A stretch of 64,000 nt of DNA from Arthrobacter sp. zg-Y1110 (GCF_025244865.1 NZ_CP104273.1:1-64000); one strand, 5' to 3'. Shown: positions 23,393 through 31,862, counted from the first letter of the stretch. Notes: generated from the letters alone by a model not told the origin. Numbers and translations: made by a program.

Positions 23393-24514
23393 TCACCGTT
23401 TGAGCAAATGCTTCGCAAGCAGCTTGCTGTCCACGACGCCTTCACGGATGACGTCGGCGATGGCTTCAGGGGTAGTGGAGATGCCGGTACCCCGTTTCAC
23501 CTCTTTGCGGATAGCGGCAATCACCGTCTCCGAAAGGATGATGCCGAGCAACGCTTCAGGAGCCGTCGCGGCACGGTGCTTCCATAGTTCGTCGATGCGG
23601 CGGCGCTTGAGAGCTTCCCTGTGCAGGAAGAACAACGCTTCTGCCTTGGATTCCAGGGACTCAGGCCCGAGGAGGTCAATTTCCAGGGCAAGGTTGACGA
23701 TGACGGGCAGGCCCCCGGTGAGGTGGTAGGCCTGCCAAACCCGGCCGTTGGTGAGCACCATCCATTCCACACCCTCATTGACGGCATACATCTGGACCTG
23801 ACGCAGATGCCGCTCGTTAAGTTTCTGGCTGACGCGCTTCACTTCAATGAAAGCAACCAGCTGCTTGTCGATCCGCACTCCGTAGTCAGCGAAATCCTGC
23901 TTGACCCTGAATTCAGTGGTGAGATCGGTGAACTTGTCGTACCCCAATCCTTCGCAGAGCATGTCTGTGATCAGCAGGCGGGTGTCGCCCTCGTTGGCGT
24001 CACGATCGACCAGGCTCTGCAGGGGCCCGGAGAATTTCTTTACAGCCGCCATGACTTCACTGCGCGCAGTGGTTTCCCACTTGGGTGTCTTAGGTCCGCT
24101 GGCCGGCTGCTGAGAAGGACTTTCCACCCCGGGTGCCTCTTCTTCCGTGGGCGCAGCAGACACTGTCTTCACCGGGGGCTCCTGAAGCTCTGGTGCCGGA
24201 AGATCAGGAAGGGTCGGAACCCAGCCCGCGGGGGCGTAAAGCTCTTCCGGAAGGTGAGCGTGCGCAGCCTTGACTCCAAAGCTGGTCTGCTTCAGGAGCC
24301 AGGCGATAGTGGTGGCCCAGGGCTCTACGGACTCCTGGTTGATCCCGTCAGTGCCGGCCGAATTCGCCAGGGCCACCTTTTCCAGGTCCGAGTGGCTCGG
24401 CACGGCATGACCTCGGGCGACAGCTTCTGCGGCCCATCCGGTCAGGGCTTCCATGCGGGCCGCAGCGCGCGGGCTTCCCGTCAGGGCGTTCTTCTCTTGC
24501 ATTGCTGGATCCAT
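23393..24514 (-). CDS. stand-alone HSDR_N-type nuclease-domain protein
   Basis: A 373-aa protein. Residues about 160-270 match the N-terminal nuclease domain of type I restriction HsdR subunits: EGDTRLLITDMLCEGLGYDKFTDL, then DYGVRIDKQLVAFIEVKR (PD-(D/E)xK with E-x-K) and VEWMVLTNGRVWQAYHL. No helicase or methylase is attached or adjacent, so this is not a full restriction system. It may be a nuclease or DNA-end-binding protein. The start at 24514 is chosen over longer frames because GAAGGA precedes it and box B lies upstream of it. Confidence 0.82.
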   Translation of the reverse strand: MDPAMQEKNALTGSPRAAARMEALTGWAAEAVARGHAVPSHSDLEKVALANSAGTDGINQESVEPWATTIAWLLKQTSFGVKAAHAHLPEELYAPAGWVPTLPDLPAPELQEPPVKTVSAAPTEEEAPGVESPSQQPASGPKTPKWETTARSEVMAAVKKFSGPLQSLVDRDANEGDTRLLITDMLCEGLGYDKFTDLTTEFRVKQDFADYGVRIDKQLVAFIEVKRVSQKLNERHLRQVQMYAVNEGVEWMVLTNGRVWQAYHLTGGLPVIVNLALEIDLLGPESLESKAEALFFLHREALKRRRIDELWKHRAATAPEALLGIILSETVIAAIRKEVKRGTGISTTPEAIADVIREGVVDSKLLAKHLLKR

Positions 24515-24588
24515 GTTCAGTCCTTCGGCGTGCTCCGTGGGTCCGCATGATGCCGGTACTGCTTCCATCGCTGCGGGCTTTTGGAACT

Positions 24589-24601
24589 GGACATGCGTAG
24601 A
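24589..24601 (-). promoter_or_regulatory. box B (TCTACGCATGTCC), 75 bp before start 24514
   Basis: Exact 13-base match to the box found before the pilus and translocase genes. Confidence 0.7.
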
Positions 24602-24755
24602 CGCGTCCAAGCGATACCGGCACTCCTACCTGGGACGCCGCCCTTCCTGCCGCCAACGAAGGAGGGGCATGGCCACAGCCGGAGCCCTCCGCAAACGTGA
24701 TATGCAGTTGCCGCCAAACTCCTCAAACACCGCAAAAGTGCCGAGCTGGTAGTTG

Positions 24756-25085
24756 TCAGGCTGAATCTCTGGTTGCGGCAACTCGGATTTTGTAGGCTTC
24801 GGCGAGAATATCCGCGGTCTTGAGATGTGGGTTATCCACCAAGAGCTCTCGTTCAATTATGTGGATGCAGATTTGCAGTAGATCGGGCCTGGCCTTCTGG
24901 ATAAGAACAGATCCGTTAGCGTCAGATTCCGTGCAGAGCAGCAGATAATACCCGAGGTCGTACGTTCCTACAGGGTTGTCAGCGCCTCCATGCTGGTTCC
25001 TTCCGATTCCTCCCTTGACGATGGAAAACTCGCGACGCTCTGAAGGGTCCAGGTGAACAGACCCCGATTTCATCTGGATTCTCAA
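24756..25085 (-). CDS. hypothetical protein (109 aa)
   Basis: Second gene of a two-gene unit; it starts at TTG 25085, three bases after the stop of the 91-aa gene, with GGAAGGA upstream. The product (MRIQMKSGSVHLDPSERREFSI..., YDLGYYLLLCTESD, LLQICIHIIERELLVDN) looks like a compact soluble domain. Not recognised. Confidence 0.65.
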   Translation of the reverse strand: MRIQMKSGSVHLDPSERREFSIVKGGIGRNQHGGADNPVGTYDLGYYLLLCTESDANGSVLIQKARPDLLQICIHIIERELLVDNPHLKTADILAEAYKIRVAATRDSA

Positions 25086-25088
25086 CTC

Positions 25089-25364
25089 TCATTCCTTCCT
25101 GTTGATCTTGTACTGCCACGTGCCTACCCTGGCCGTCGTCGTGCAGAGTTTTTCGGCATCCTTCTGTGTGCCCTTGAACTTGATGCAGCGTAAGCCTGCC
25201 GGGCGGGTCTGCCTGCCGCCGGCGGGAGCACCCTGGTGGATTGCCAGCGGTTCGCTGCTGCCTGCCAGGAGCCGGGACAGCGCCTCTTCGCCGATGGCGG
25301 GGGCAAGATCCAGCTCATTCCACCCCGGTAGCGGTACCGGTGCTTCAGTGTTGTCGGCGGGCAT
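25089..25364 (-). CDS. hypothetical protein (91 aa)
   Basis: Starts MPADNTEAPVPLPGWNELD with AAGGAG before the ATG and box B 48 bp upstream. The C-terminal half is basic (RTCIKF-like: LRCIKFKGTQKDAEKLC, GTWQYKINRKE). Function unknown. A much longer minus-strand frame through this region is a shadow of plus-strand genes. Confidence 0.7.
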   Translation of the reverse strand: MPADNTEAPVPLPGWNELDLAPAIGEEALSRLLAGSSEPLAIHQGAPAGGRQTRPAGLRCIKFKGTQKDAEKLCTTTARVGTWQYKINRKE

Positions 25365-25412
25365 GATGGTGCTCCTTCTCTGCGGTGGAGTCCGGCTTCG
25401 GCTCCAGCAAGA

Positions 25413-25424
25413 GGACATGCGTAG
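25413..25424 (-). promoter_or_regulatory. box B (CTACGCATGTCC) before start 25364
   Basis: Exact 12-base match, 48 bp upstream of the ATG. Confidence 0.7.
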
Positions 25425-25472
25425 GCCCGTGCCGGCGGGGGAGACGGGTGAACGCAGACGGAATCCACTCCT

Positions 25473-25482
25473 GCCGCACACA
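25473..25482 (+). promoter_or_regulatory. box A, 8 bp before start 25491
   Basis: Exact GCCGCACACA followed by TAGGGGCC and ATG. Confidence 0.75.
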
Positions 25483-25490
25483 TAGGGGCC

Positions 25491-25700
25491 ATGAGCTTTC
25501 ATCAGCGGTTGAATCCCGACGAATCCACGCCCACGGCACAGGACCGCCCTGAGGACAAGCACTACACGGCCATCGACGGCCACACCTACGACAACTCGCC
25601 GCGCTATTCCCGGTTCACGGGGGAGTGGTACTTCTCCTCTGCGTTCGCCAGACATGCCGACGACTGCAGGTGCTTCACCGACCCTGACTTCCACGGGTAA
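25491..25700 (+). CDS. small box-A-controlled protein (69 aa)
   Basis: MSFHQRLNPDESTPTAQ... with two cysteines in DDCRCFTD near the end and aromatic segments (YSRFTGEWYFSSAF). There is no GGQF tag. The exact box A at the standard distance supports it as a real gene of the same regulon. Function unknown. Confidence 0.75.
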   Translation: MSFHQRLNPDESTPTAQDRPEDKHYTAIDGHTYDNSPRYSRFTGEWYFSSAFARHADDCRCFTDPDFHG

Positions 25701-25775
25701 GCCTGCAGGGCCCGATGTCGGCGGTTGCCGTGGGGTTCCGACAATTCCAATGAGATGCAAAGAGAAAGCAGACCC

Positions 25776-26495
25776 TTGAGCACTAACAGCTACATGGCCG
25801 ATACGGCCCCCAAGAAGTCCTTCGTCACAACCTGGCTGCTCGCACTCCTTCTGGGCGGACTGGGCGTTGACCGGTTTTACCTGGGCAAGATCGGTACCGG
25901 CGTCCTGAAGCTCCTGACGCTTGGCGGCTTCGGCATCTGGTCGCTGGTCGACCTGATCATCACCCTGACCGGAAACCAGACGGACAAGCAGGGCCGCCCG
26001 CTCGACGGCTACCAGGCCAGCAGAAAGACGGCGTGGATCGTCACCGCCAGCTACTGGGCCCTGAGCGCCATCGCCTCGATCGTCATGATGTTCTCCGGCA
26101 TGATGGCAGTCGGATCGGCCATCGAGAGCAGCTCGACCGCACAGCCGCCGGCTGCTGTAGGACCGGAGGAACCCGCAGTCGATTCGTCCGTGCCCAAGGA
26201 GTACCAGTCGGCGCTCAAGCAGGCCAAAAGCTACTCGGACATGGCGTACCTGAGCAAGGCAGGCCTTTATGACCAGCTGGTCTCTGAGTTCGGCGGAAAG
26301 TTCTCCGCAGAGGCAGCCCAGTACGCCGTCGACAATGTGAAGGCAGACTTCAAAGTTAACGCGCTGAACCAGGCCCAGACCTACCAGGACGATATGGCAC
26401 TGTCCCCTGAGAAGATCCGGGATCAGCTGACGAGCGAGTACGGCGGACAGTTCACCCCTGAGGAAGCTGACTACGCCGTAGCGAACCTGAAGTAG
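25776..26495 (+). CDS. TM2-domain protein with two Ltp-type repeats
   Basis: A 239-aa membrane protein. Residues about 12-75 form a TM2 domain: [23 protein letters not shown], then a second hydrophobic hairpin. A third hydrophobic segment follows ([22 protein letters not shown]). The outer C-terminal part holds two Ltp repeats of about 45 residues ([26 protein letters not shown]..., [22 protein letters not shown]...). Ltp domains occur in surface proteins, including phage-superinfection-exclusion lipoproteins. A role in surface or entry exclusion is possible. Start TTG 25776 is chosen; upstream ATG codons lack ribosome sites. Confidence 0.82.
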   Translation: MSTNSYMADTAPKKSFVTTWLLALLLGGLGVDRFYLGKIGTGVLKLLTLGGFGIWSLVDLIITLTGNQTDKQGRPLDGYQASRKTAWIVTASYWALSAIASIVMMFSGMMAVGSAIESSSTAQPPAAVGPEEPAVDSSVPKEYQSALKQAKSYSDMAYLSKAGLYDQLVSEFGGKFSAEAAQYAVDNVKADFKVNALNQAQTYQDDMALSPEKIRDQLTSEYGGQFTPEEADYAVANLK

Positions 26496-26522
26496 CGGTT
26501 GGCCGGGATCTCCGGCACCTTG

Positions 26523-26562
26523 AAGAAATAGCCGGGAGCCAGGTTGCTTCTGGCTATTTCTT
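26523..26562 (+). terminator. hairpin after the TM2/Ltp gene
   Basis: AAGAAATAGCC (26523-26533) pairs with GGCTATTTCTT (26552-26562), 28 bp after the stop. Confidence 0.7.
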
Positions 26563-26602
26563 TGCCCGGCGAAGGCAATCAGCGGCGAATTCCAACCCCC
26601 TT

Positions 26603-26612
26603 GCCGCACACA
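26603..26612 (+). promoter_or_regulatory. box A, 8 bp before start 26621
   Basis: Exact GCCGCACACA, then TAAGGGGT and ATG. Confidence 0.75.
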
Positions 26613-26620
26613 TAAGGGGT

Positions 26621-27421
26621 ATGGATAACTTCACGATCACCACGACCGTCACATACCGTCCGTTCCGCGTTCCGCCGCGCTGCCGGAAGCCGCGCCAGGT
26701 TGAAGAAACATTCACGATGACCACCGGCATCCCGTCCCTGACCTCGGCCGAGGCTCCGGTTGCCTGCACCTTCGACGAAAACGAACTGCTTTCGCACAGC
26801 ATTGACCGTCCCGGCGCCGGCCTTCGCACGTACAACGGAAGCTTCTACACCCTGTTCCGCGACATCACCGCGGGCAGCGCCCACTTCCCGGCAGAGCAGG
26901 AACGCGACAGCTGGGCCGCCGAACGCGAAGAAGCGGAGAAGGAAGTAACCGACCGCATCGGAAAGATGATCGTCATCGACGGGAAGGTCTGGACGTCCAT
27001 CGGCGAGCCCTACTACAGCGTGACTACCTACGGGACCGGCCACAACCACGGCGGCACCGGCATCAGCCTCAACTTCCAGTACGAGGGCGTAGAGCTGAAT
27101 TCACACGATTACGCGGCCACCGAGCTGGAAGCCGCCATCCAGGGCGCCGTCGAAGTGGCGACCCGCCGCGGCGACACCAGGTACTTCGACCACGTCCGGC
27201 GCTTCAAAGGCGTCAACGTTCTGGTTCCCGAGGCGTTCCGGATCGTTCCCAGTCACATGCGCAAGGCCAGCAAGGAAGCTGAAGCCCGCGTCATCGCCGG
27301 TACCGTCATCTCGGCCCTGGCCGGTGCGTTCACCCGGGAAGACCTGCGCGAGGCCCGGAACGCCCTCAAGGAGCTGGACGACATGATGTACACCCACGGC
27401 CTGGAGACGGTCGGGCGGTAG
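26621..27421 (+). CDS. box-A-controlled hypothetical protein (266 aa)
   Basis: No tag. The central part has a beta-rich look (GKMIVIDGKVWTSIGEPYYSVTTYGTGHNHGGTGISLNFQYEG). The end is helical (SKEAEARVIAGTVISALAGAFTREDLREARNALKELDD). His residues in GTGHNHGG could bind metal. Family not recognised. Confidence 0.78.
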   Translation: MDNFTITTTVTYRPFRVPPRCRKPRQVEETFTMTTGIPSLTSAEAPVACTFDENELLSHSIDRPGAGLRTYNGSFYTLFRDITAGSAHFPAEQERDSWAAEREEAEKEVTDRIGKMIVIDGKVWTSIGEPYYSVTTYGTGHNHGGTGISLNFQYEGVELNSHDYAATELEAAIQGAVEVATRRGDTRYFDHVRRFKGVNVLVPEAFRIVPSHMRKASKEAEARVIAGTVISALAGAFTREDLREARNALKELDDMMYTHGLETVGR

Positions 27422-27500
27422 TTGCAGGGGATCAGGGCTCGGGGGGAGTCGGTGCGGTGCAGCCAGCCACGCCGGCTCCTTTTTGGCTTTCACGACGACG

Positions 27501-28703
27501 CTAGCTATCGAGCTCTGCCCTGCGGTGGCGAAGCTCGCGTACGGCACCCCGCAGCGGAGAACCTTCCACGGGCAGGGCAGTGAGGTCGACAGTGGCCGCC
27601 GCGGCCAGTGCGATCCTGTTGGCCGAAGCTGCAGCGCGTGCCGGGAGGCTGATGGCTTCTGCGAATTCGGTCCAGTGTCGGGCTTTCAGGCCCTTCGTCC
27701 TGCCGGCGATGCTCAGGGCCAGTGTGTCGTCCCCGTAGAGCAGGGTGCACGGCACGTCGTAGACCGGTGCGACAGCGAACCCGGTGGGACCGCCCAGGAT
27801 GGAGATGTTCTTGGCATGCAGGTCCCCGTTGCCGGTCAGCCAGGCGAAGAGGAACTGCAGGTACAGGTTCCTGGCGGCCACAGGGCGGGCACGGCAGGCT
27901 TCAGTCAGGGCATTGACGGCGTCCTCTGCCGAGACGTTGTATTTGGAGGCCGGCGGCAGGCCCATCACTTGTGCGGCGTCTTCCTGGGGCAGGCTCGTCC
28001 AGGTCTTCCCGTCTGGGCTCTGCCGGTCGAAACGTTCGACGAGCAGCCCGCCGGTGCCCCGTTTGTCGGTCACGACTGATGCCTTGGCCACCGGGATCTT
28101 CAACTTCCTGGCTGCCGTCAGGTGCAGCGCTTCATTGGGCACCAGGTGAGGGTATTCGGGCGGATCCAGCTTGAGAATGTACCGGTGCCGGCGCATGGCC
28201 AGGGGAGCGGTCAGCATGGAGGCGCTGGCTTTGTCCTGCACTCCGGGAAGCCCGTGAAGGTCCAGGGCACCTGCCAGTTCTGCGAAGTCCAGCTCCTCCG
28301 GTTTTGTAGTGTCGGCCAGTGCCGCCGGTTCTGCCGGTTTCTCGCCTGCAGGGACTACCTGGACGTCGCCGGGCACGTCGGCGCCGACGGCGAGCAGAAG
28401 GGTGAGCTCGTCGTCCAGGCTGGTCTTGGCCGCATTGCGCAGAACGGTCAGCCGGTGGCCTTCGGGAAGCAACCCGGTGAAGAACGGCGGCAGGGCGCCG
28501 CCGGCCGCCGCCGCGGCGTCGGCGTCGGCGTCGGCGGTGACCGGGATGGTGGTGGCCACGGCGGGCCTGCCTTCGGTGAGGTAGGCCGGGTCATAGCTGA
28601 AGGAGGTGCCGCCGCCGTCGGTGCGAGTGATGGTTCCGGCGAGGTGCCCGCCCTTGAAGACATCAGCCCGTGCAACATAGCGAAGCCCCTGCAGGTCAGC
28701 CAT
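27501..28703 (-). CDS. hipA: HipA-family kinase toxin
   Basis: A 400-aa HipA-like Ser/Thr kinase. The catalytic loop is GNGDLHAKNISI and the Gly-rich segment near residue 155 reads GVQDKASAS. Lys in RHRYILKLDPP and the HipA C-terminal domain with VAPVYDVPCTLLYGDD are also present. E. coli HipA phosphorylates glutamyl-tRNA synthetase; that target is only assumed here. The start codon shares bases with the hipB stop (TGATG), so the pair is translationally coupled. Normal length for the family. Confidence 0.92.
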   Translation of the reverse strand: MADLQGLRYVARADVFKGGHLAGTITRTDGGGTSFSYDPAYLTEGRPAVATTIPVTADADADAAAAAGGALPPFFTGLLPEGHRLTVLRNAAKTSLDDELTLLLAVGADVPGDVQVVPAGEKPAEPAALADTTKPEELDFAELAGALDLHGLPGVQDKASASMLTAPLAMRRHRYILKLDPPEYPHLVPNEALHLTAARKLKIPVAKASVVTDKRGTGGLLVERFDRQSPDGKTWTSLPQEDAAQVMGLPPASKYNVSAEDAVNALTEACRARPVAARNLYLQFLFAWLTGNGDLHAKNISILGGPTGFAVAPVYDVPCTLLYGDDTLALSIAGRTKGLKARHWTEFAEAISLPARAAASANRIALAAAATVDLTALPVEGSPLRGAVRELRHRRAELDS

Positions 28704-28900
28704 CAGATCGCCCTGATCTTCAGGCCGACTGCGTTGGCGGCGCCGACGACGGCGGCCAGGGACGGGTTGCCTGCGCCGGACTCGATTGCGCGGACCGTCC
28801 GCACGGCAATACCGGCAAGGTCCGCCAGATCGGCCTGGGTGATGCCTGACGCCTTCCTGGCGCTGCGGATCGCTTCTCCGAGCGCAATGATGTCTTCCAC
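28703..28900 (-). CDS. hipB: HipB-type antitoxin/repressor
   Basis: A helix-turn-helix protein of 65 aa from the preferred GTG at 28900 (GGAGGAAGAC just upstream). An in-frame ATG extension to 28978 would run through two operator boxes and is less likely. The core IALGEAIRSARKASGITQADLADLAGIAVRTVRAIESGAGNPSLAAVVGAANAVGL is a classic XRE-type domain. It should bind HipA and repress the operon through the three GGCAATATCNTGCC boxes upstream. Confidence 0.88.
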   Translation of the reverse strand: MEDIIALGEAIRSARKASGITQADLADLAGIAVRTVRAIESGAGNPSLAAVVGAANAVGLKIRAI

Positions 28901-28913
28901 GTCTTCCTCCAGC

Positions 28914-29048
28914 GGCAATATCATGCCCATTGCGGGCTTCTGGCTCACATTATGCTCAGAAACTGGCGAATTAGGCAATATCCTGCCGATTCATGGCGAT
29001 GCGATGTGGAACGAAGGGCCGCACTGTCTCAATAGGCAATATCGTGCC
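28914..29048. promoter_or_regulatory. three hipBA operator boxes (GGCAATATCNTGCC)
   Basis: Identical dyads at 28914-28927, 28974-28987 and 29035-29048. Each is GGCA, ATATCN, TGCC; start-to-start spacings are 60 and 61 bp. The first lies just before the preferred hipB start. The spacing of about six helical turns would place them on one face of DNA. Confidence 0.8.
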
Positions 29049-29132
29049 TCTCTTGCAGCCAGCGATGCCGGGGGAGTGGCGACGCGCGTGCCGTGGGGGA
29101 CCCTCCAGTAGCCGGCGGGGCAGGATGGTCGC

Positions 29133-29375
29133 ATGACTGAGCAGCCAGGCCCTCGATTCCTGACCCTTCAACAGGTCGCCGAGGAGCTGAACACCAGTTC
29201 CTCTGTCATCCGCGGATTGATCCGCACCGGAGAGCTGCCTGCCATTCAGGTTGGCGGCCGTGGGCAGTGGCGGATCGAGCGGACCATCCTGGAGCAGTTC
29301 ATCGTAGAGGCATACAAGGCATCAGCGTCCACGGCTTCGGAGGACGATGAACCCATTGCCGAAAGCCACCCGTAA
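29133..29375 (+). CDS. excisionase/MerR-type helix-turn-helix protein
   Basis: An 80-aa protein of the HTH_17 (excisionase/BldC) type: RFLTLQQVAEELNTSSSVIRGLIRTGELPAIQVGGRGQWRIERTILEQFI. It would bind DNA as a small regulator or recombination directionality factor. No integrase is visible nearby, so regulation is more likely. It is divergent from hipBA. Confidence 0.85.
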   Translation: MTEQPGPRFLTLQQVAEELNTSSSVIRGLIRTGELPAIQVGGRGQWRIERTILEQFIVEAYKASASTASEDDEPIAESHP

Positions 29376-29482
29376 GTTCGACCCGGGCTAAGCCGATCCG
29401 GTCGAAGAGGTGCTTGGTTCCTGATCAGGATATTGCACTCAGTGCAACAACTTTACATAACGTTGATTATCGGCGTTGGAAT

Positions 29483-29974
29483 TCAGCCCGGGGGAGCAGC
29501 CCTCCTGCGCCCCCGGGCACCGCGGCCACGGGACCGTCTCCCATACCTGCTCCACAGAAAATAGAGCGGCGTGAGAAGGATGGCTGCACCAAGCAGGGAA
29601 AAGACAACCCGGCCGAAAGTATCCATCTCAGCAGGGTCCATGTGTACGAATACCTCCGAGCGCAGGAAGAGAGCGCCCGCAAGGACTCCCAGGATCAGGA
29701 CGGTGATCGAGACGGTGTCGCCGACTTGTCTGCCGGTCACTTTTTCCACAGCGGCGGAGATGGAAAACATAATCAATGAGACCGGAATTGCCGCCACATA
29801 ACAGGCAAACCCGAAGAGGCTCACTTCAATGAGAAAGTCAGGCAGGCCGACAGCCTGCGCAGCCGAGAACAGCGTGCCAGCAACACTGATCGCCCAGGAG
29901 CCCCACTCCCATCCTTCCCGGAAGCCCCTGAGCATCTGGACTGGACCGTGAGGTGCTGCGTTTCGATCAGCCAT
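29483..29974 (-). CDS. four-helix membrane protein
   Basis: A 163-aa protein with about four hydrophobic segments (SWAISVAGTLFSAAQAV, FLIEVSLFGFACYVAAIPVSLIM, VSITVLILGVLAGALFL, VVFSLLGAAILLTPLYFLW) and a very basic tail (RYGRRSRGRGARGRRR). Function unknown. The promoter implies a leaderless message. Confidence 0.75.
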   Translation of the reverse strand: MADRNAAPHGPVQMLRGFREGWEWGSWAISVAGTLFSAAQAVGLPDFLIEVSLFGFACYVAAIPVSLIMFSISAAVEKVTGRQVGDTVSITVLILGVLAGALFLRSEVFVHMDPAEMDTFGRVVFSLLGAAILLTPLYFLWSRYGRRSRGRGARGRRRAAPPG

Positions 29975-29980
29975 GGCGGG

Positions 29981-30009
29981 ATGCTAGGACGTCGCGTCCG
30001 CAGAGGCAA
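29981..30009 (-). promoter_or_regulatory. promoter TTGCCT-N17-TAGCAT, leaderless start at 29974
   Basis: On the minus strand TTGCCT (30009-30004) and TAGCAT (29986-29981) are 17 bp apart, and the -10 ends 6 bp before the ATG. Confidence 0.6.
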
Positions 30010-30072
30010 CGGAAGTCGGCCGGAATGCCGTTCCGACGTCCCGCAGCGTGTCAGCGCTGCCGGCCGGCTCCG

Positions 30073-30444
30073 CTATGCCACCATCGGCCAGACCCGCCGG
30101 CCGCCGGCATGCCGCAGGGCGGACAGCACCAGGTCCTGCTCCGCGTAGTCCAGGCGCGGGAACGTCCCGTCAAGGCGGACTTCAAGTCCGTCGGCCAGCG
30201 ACGCCGTGAGCATCAGGTAGCGGCTTTCGCCGCCGGAAAGACCACCGATGTACTCAGGGATATGCCTCCAGAAGACGACAGCCGTGTCGCTGCCGGAGTG
30301 GGTCCTGATCCAGGGCTGTGTGAGCCTGGCGAAACGTCCGCCATAGCCGCGGATGAGCAGTTCGACTCCCGCCTCGTCGGACAGTGTGCCGCGGGCCCAG
30401 GACCTCAGCCGGTCGTGGACATTGGTGATGCCGGTGCTTTCCAT
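30073..30444 (-). CDS. hypothetical protein (123 aa)
   Basis: MESTGITNVHDRLRSWARGTLSDEAGVELLIRGYGGRFA..., with AAGGGGAAGCC before the ATG. Mixed alpha/beta with many Arg, including SGGESRYLMLTASLADGLEVRLDGTFPRLDY. Not recognised. Confidence 0.72.
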   Translation of the reverse strand: MESTGITNVHDRLRSWARGTLSDEAGVELLIRGYGGRFARLTQPWIRTHSGSDTAVVFWRHIPEYIGGLSGGESRYLMLTASLADGLEVRLDGTFPRLDYAEQDLVLSALRHAGGRRVWPMVA

Positions 30445-30476
30445 GGCTTCCCCTTCAGTGCGAAATTGAACCCAGT

Positions 30477-31862
30477 CTAGGGGTACGCCGCCGGTGCGTC
30501 TTCCTGGCTCTTGCTAGGCAATGCCTGCAGGAGTTTCCGCAGCCGAAGTGATGTCTCACGCAGGCGCTCTACGGCTATGTAGACCGGCATCAATTCCAGC
30601 TCTGCTGTCTCCCTGGACCCGCCGACAGGCATATCTTCCGGTGACAAGTAGGCCGGCAGGCCAAGGTCGTTCCGCCACCAGTCAAGAATCTCCTTCTCCG
30701 CCGACATTGCCTCGAATCCCGACTCGAACTGCTCAATGAGGGCTGCCCGCCATCCGTACCGTCGGAATACCTTGAGTCTGCTGGAGTCCACTGCGGTGAC
30801 ACCCACCTTGATCGCTCCGAGCTCTTCGTTTACGAGCAGGTACGTTACGCCAGGGGCACCCATCTTGAAGCCGTAGTCGGCACACCACCGGCACCCGCGG
30901 CTTCCCTCGCCCAGCTGGGCTACCCAGACGGCGGTTTCTCGGCCGCAGCGGCACAGACAAGCCCAAGGCCCTTCCATTCCGGGGTAGGGAACCAGCGGGC
31001 TGTACCCCGCCGCCCTGATCCTCGCCTCAGCCGTGGCTGCGTAGGTCGCCTTTTTAGTTGTCCCCTGCGCAAGGCGCCGACAAGTCTGGCACCCCCGGCT
31101 ACCTGATGAGACGCTGCCGTATGTTGTGCGGGTAAGGTTTCCGCACCGCAGGCACCGGCACAGCCATTGCTTATGGGATCCGGGGAACGGTTCAAGCGGC
31201 TGCAGCTGCATGCCCTGCATGACCATCACCGCGGTGGGCTCAAACTTCTGCCGGCGCTTCAAGCCGTTCAGCCGTGCAGAGCATTTCCTGCAGCCGCTTT
31301 TTCTTGCATGCACCGTTTCGTAGACCGGCAGGCCTTCCTCTCCGCACTTCATGCAGATGCTGGGCCAATGCGCCCTCGCGCCGGGGAACGCGACGAGGGG
31401 CCGCCATCCGGACTCCAGCAGTACCTCTCGTGCGCTTTCCTCAGTGATTAGATGTCGGCCGGAGCAGGTTCTGCAGCCTTTGGACTTGTCAACACCATGC
31501 AGTTTGGGCAGGCCCTCGGACCCGCAGTCCATGCACCGGCAGCGCCACTGTTCGTGGGAGCCGGGGTATGGTTCCAGCGGCTCCCAGCCAGCCGCTCTCA
31601 TGCGCTCCACAGCTGCCGGGGCGTTGGCGGCCATCCGCCGTACAGCCGCCCCAGCGTGACTCATCGCAGTCTCAACGAGCCTGCAGCTGCAGCGTGGAAA
31701 ATCGCCCGCATATGCCCGGTTCCACGTCAGGGTCACATCCTCGCCGCAGTTCAGGTGTTTCGCGCGCCAGGGCTTAGAACCGCCAGGGTAATCCTCTATT
31801 GCCTCGTACCCGAGTTCGAGTAGGCGCGAAACGGCGGTTTCATTGGTCAGTCGTGCCGGCAC
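30477..31862 (-). CDS. five zinc-ribbon repeats fused to a GIY-YIG-like domain
   Basis: A 461-aa protein. Five repeats of about 65 residues each contain WxCxCxxCG and, 15-20 residues on, GCxxC (for example WRCRCMDCG with GCRTC; WLCRCLRCG with GCQTC). Each is preceded by a PYPGSHEQW-like phrase; the first is partly degraded. About residues 335-420 read VTYLLVNEELGAIKVGVT, RLKVFRRYGW and AEKEILDWWRNDLGLP with GGSRET, which fits a GIY-YIG-type nuclease domain. DNA binding by the ribbons and cutting by the C-terminus is the natural inference. Confidence 0.82.
   Translation of the reverse strand: MPARLTNETAVSRLLELGYEAIEDYPGGSKPWRAKHLNCGEDVTLTWNRAYAGDFPRCSCRLVETAMSHAGAAVRRMAANAPAAVERMRAAGWEPLEPYPGSHEQWRCRCMDCGSEGLPKLHGVDKSKGCRTCSGRHLITEESAREVLLESGWRPLVAFPGARAHWPSICMKCGEEGLPVYETVHARKSGCRKCSARLNGLKRRQKFEPTAVMVMQGMQLQPLEPFPGSHKQWLCRCLRCGNLTRTTYGSVSSGSRGCQTCRRLAQGTTKKATYAATAEARIRAAGYSPLVPYPGMEGPWACLCRCGRETAVWVAQLGEGSRGCRWCADYGFKMGAPGVTYLLVNEELGAIKVGVTAVDSSRLKVFRRYGWRAALIEQFESGFEAMSAEKEILDWWRNDLGLPAYLSPEDMPVGGSRETAELELMPVYIAVERLRETSLRLRKLLQALPSKSQEDAPAAYP

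Noticed and set aside
24669..24752. 27-codon plus-strand frame with GAAGGAGGGG before its ATG
   Set aside because: Too short, no promoter or relatives visible; the ribosome site alone is not enough.
25365..26609. Long minus-strand frame upstream of the 91-aa gene
   Set aside because: It runs antisense to the TM2/Ltp gene; ATG 25364 has a good ribosome site and box B.
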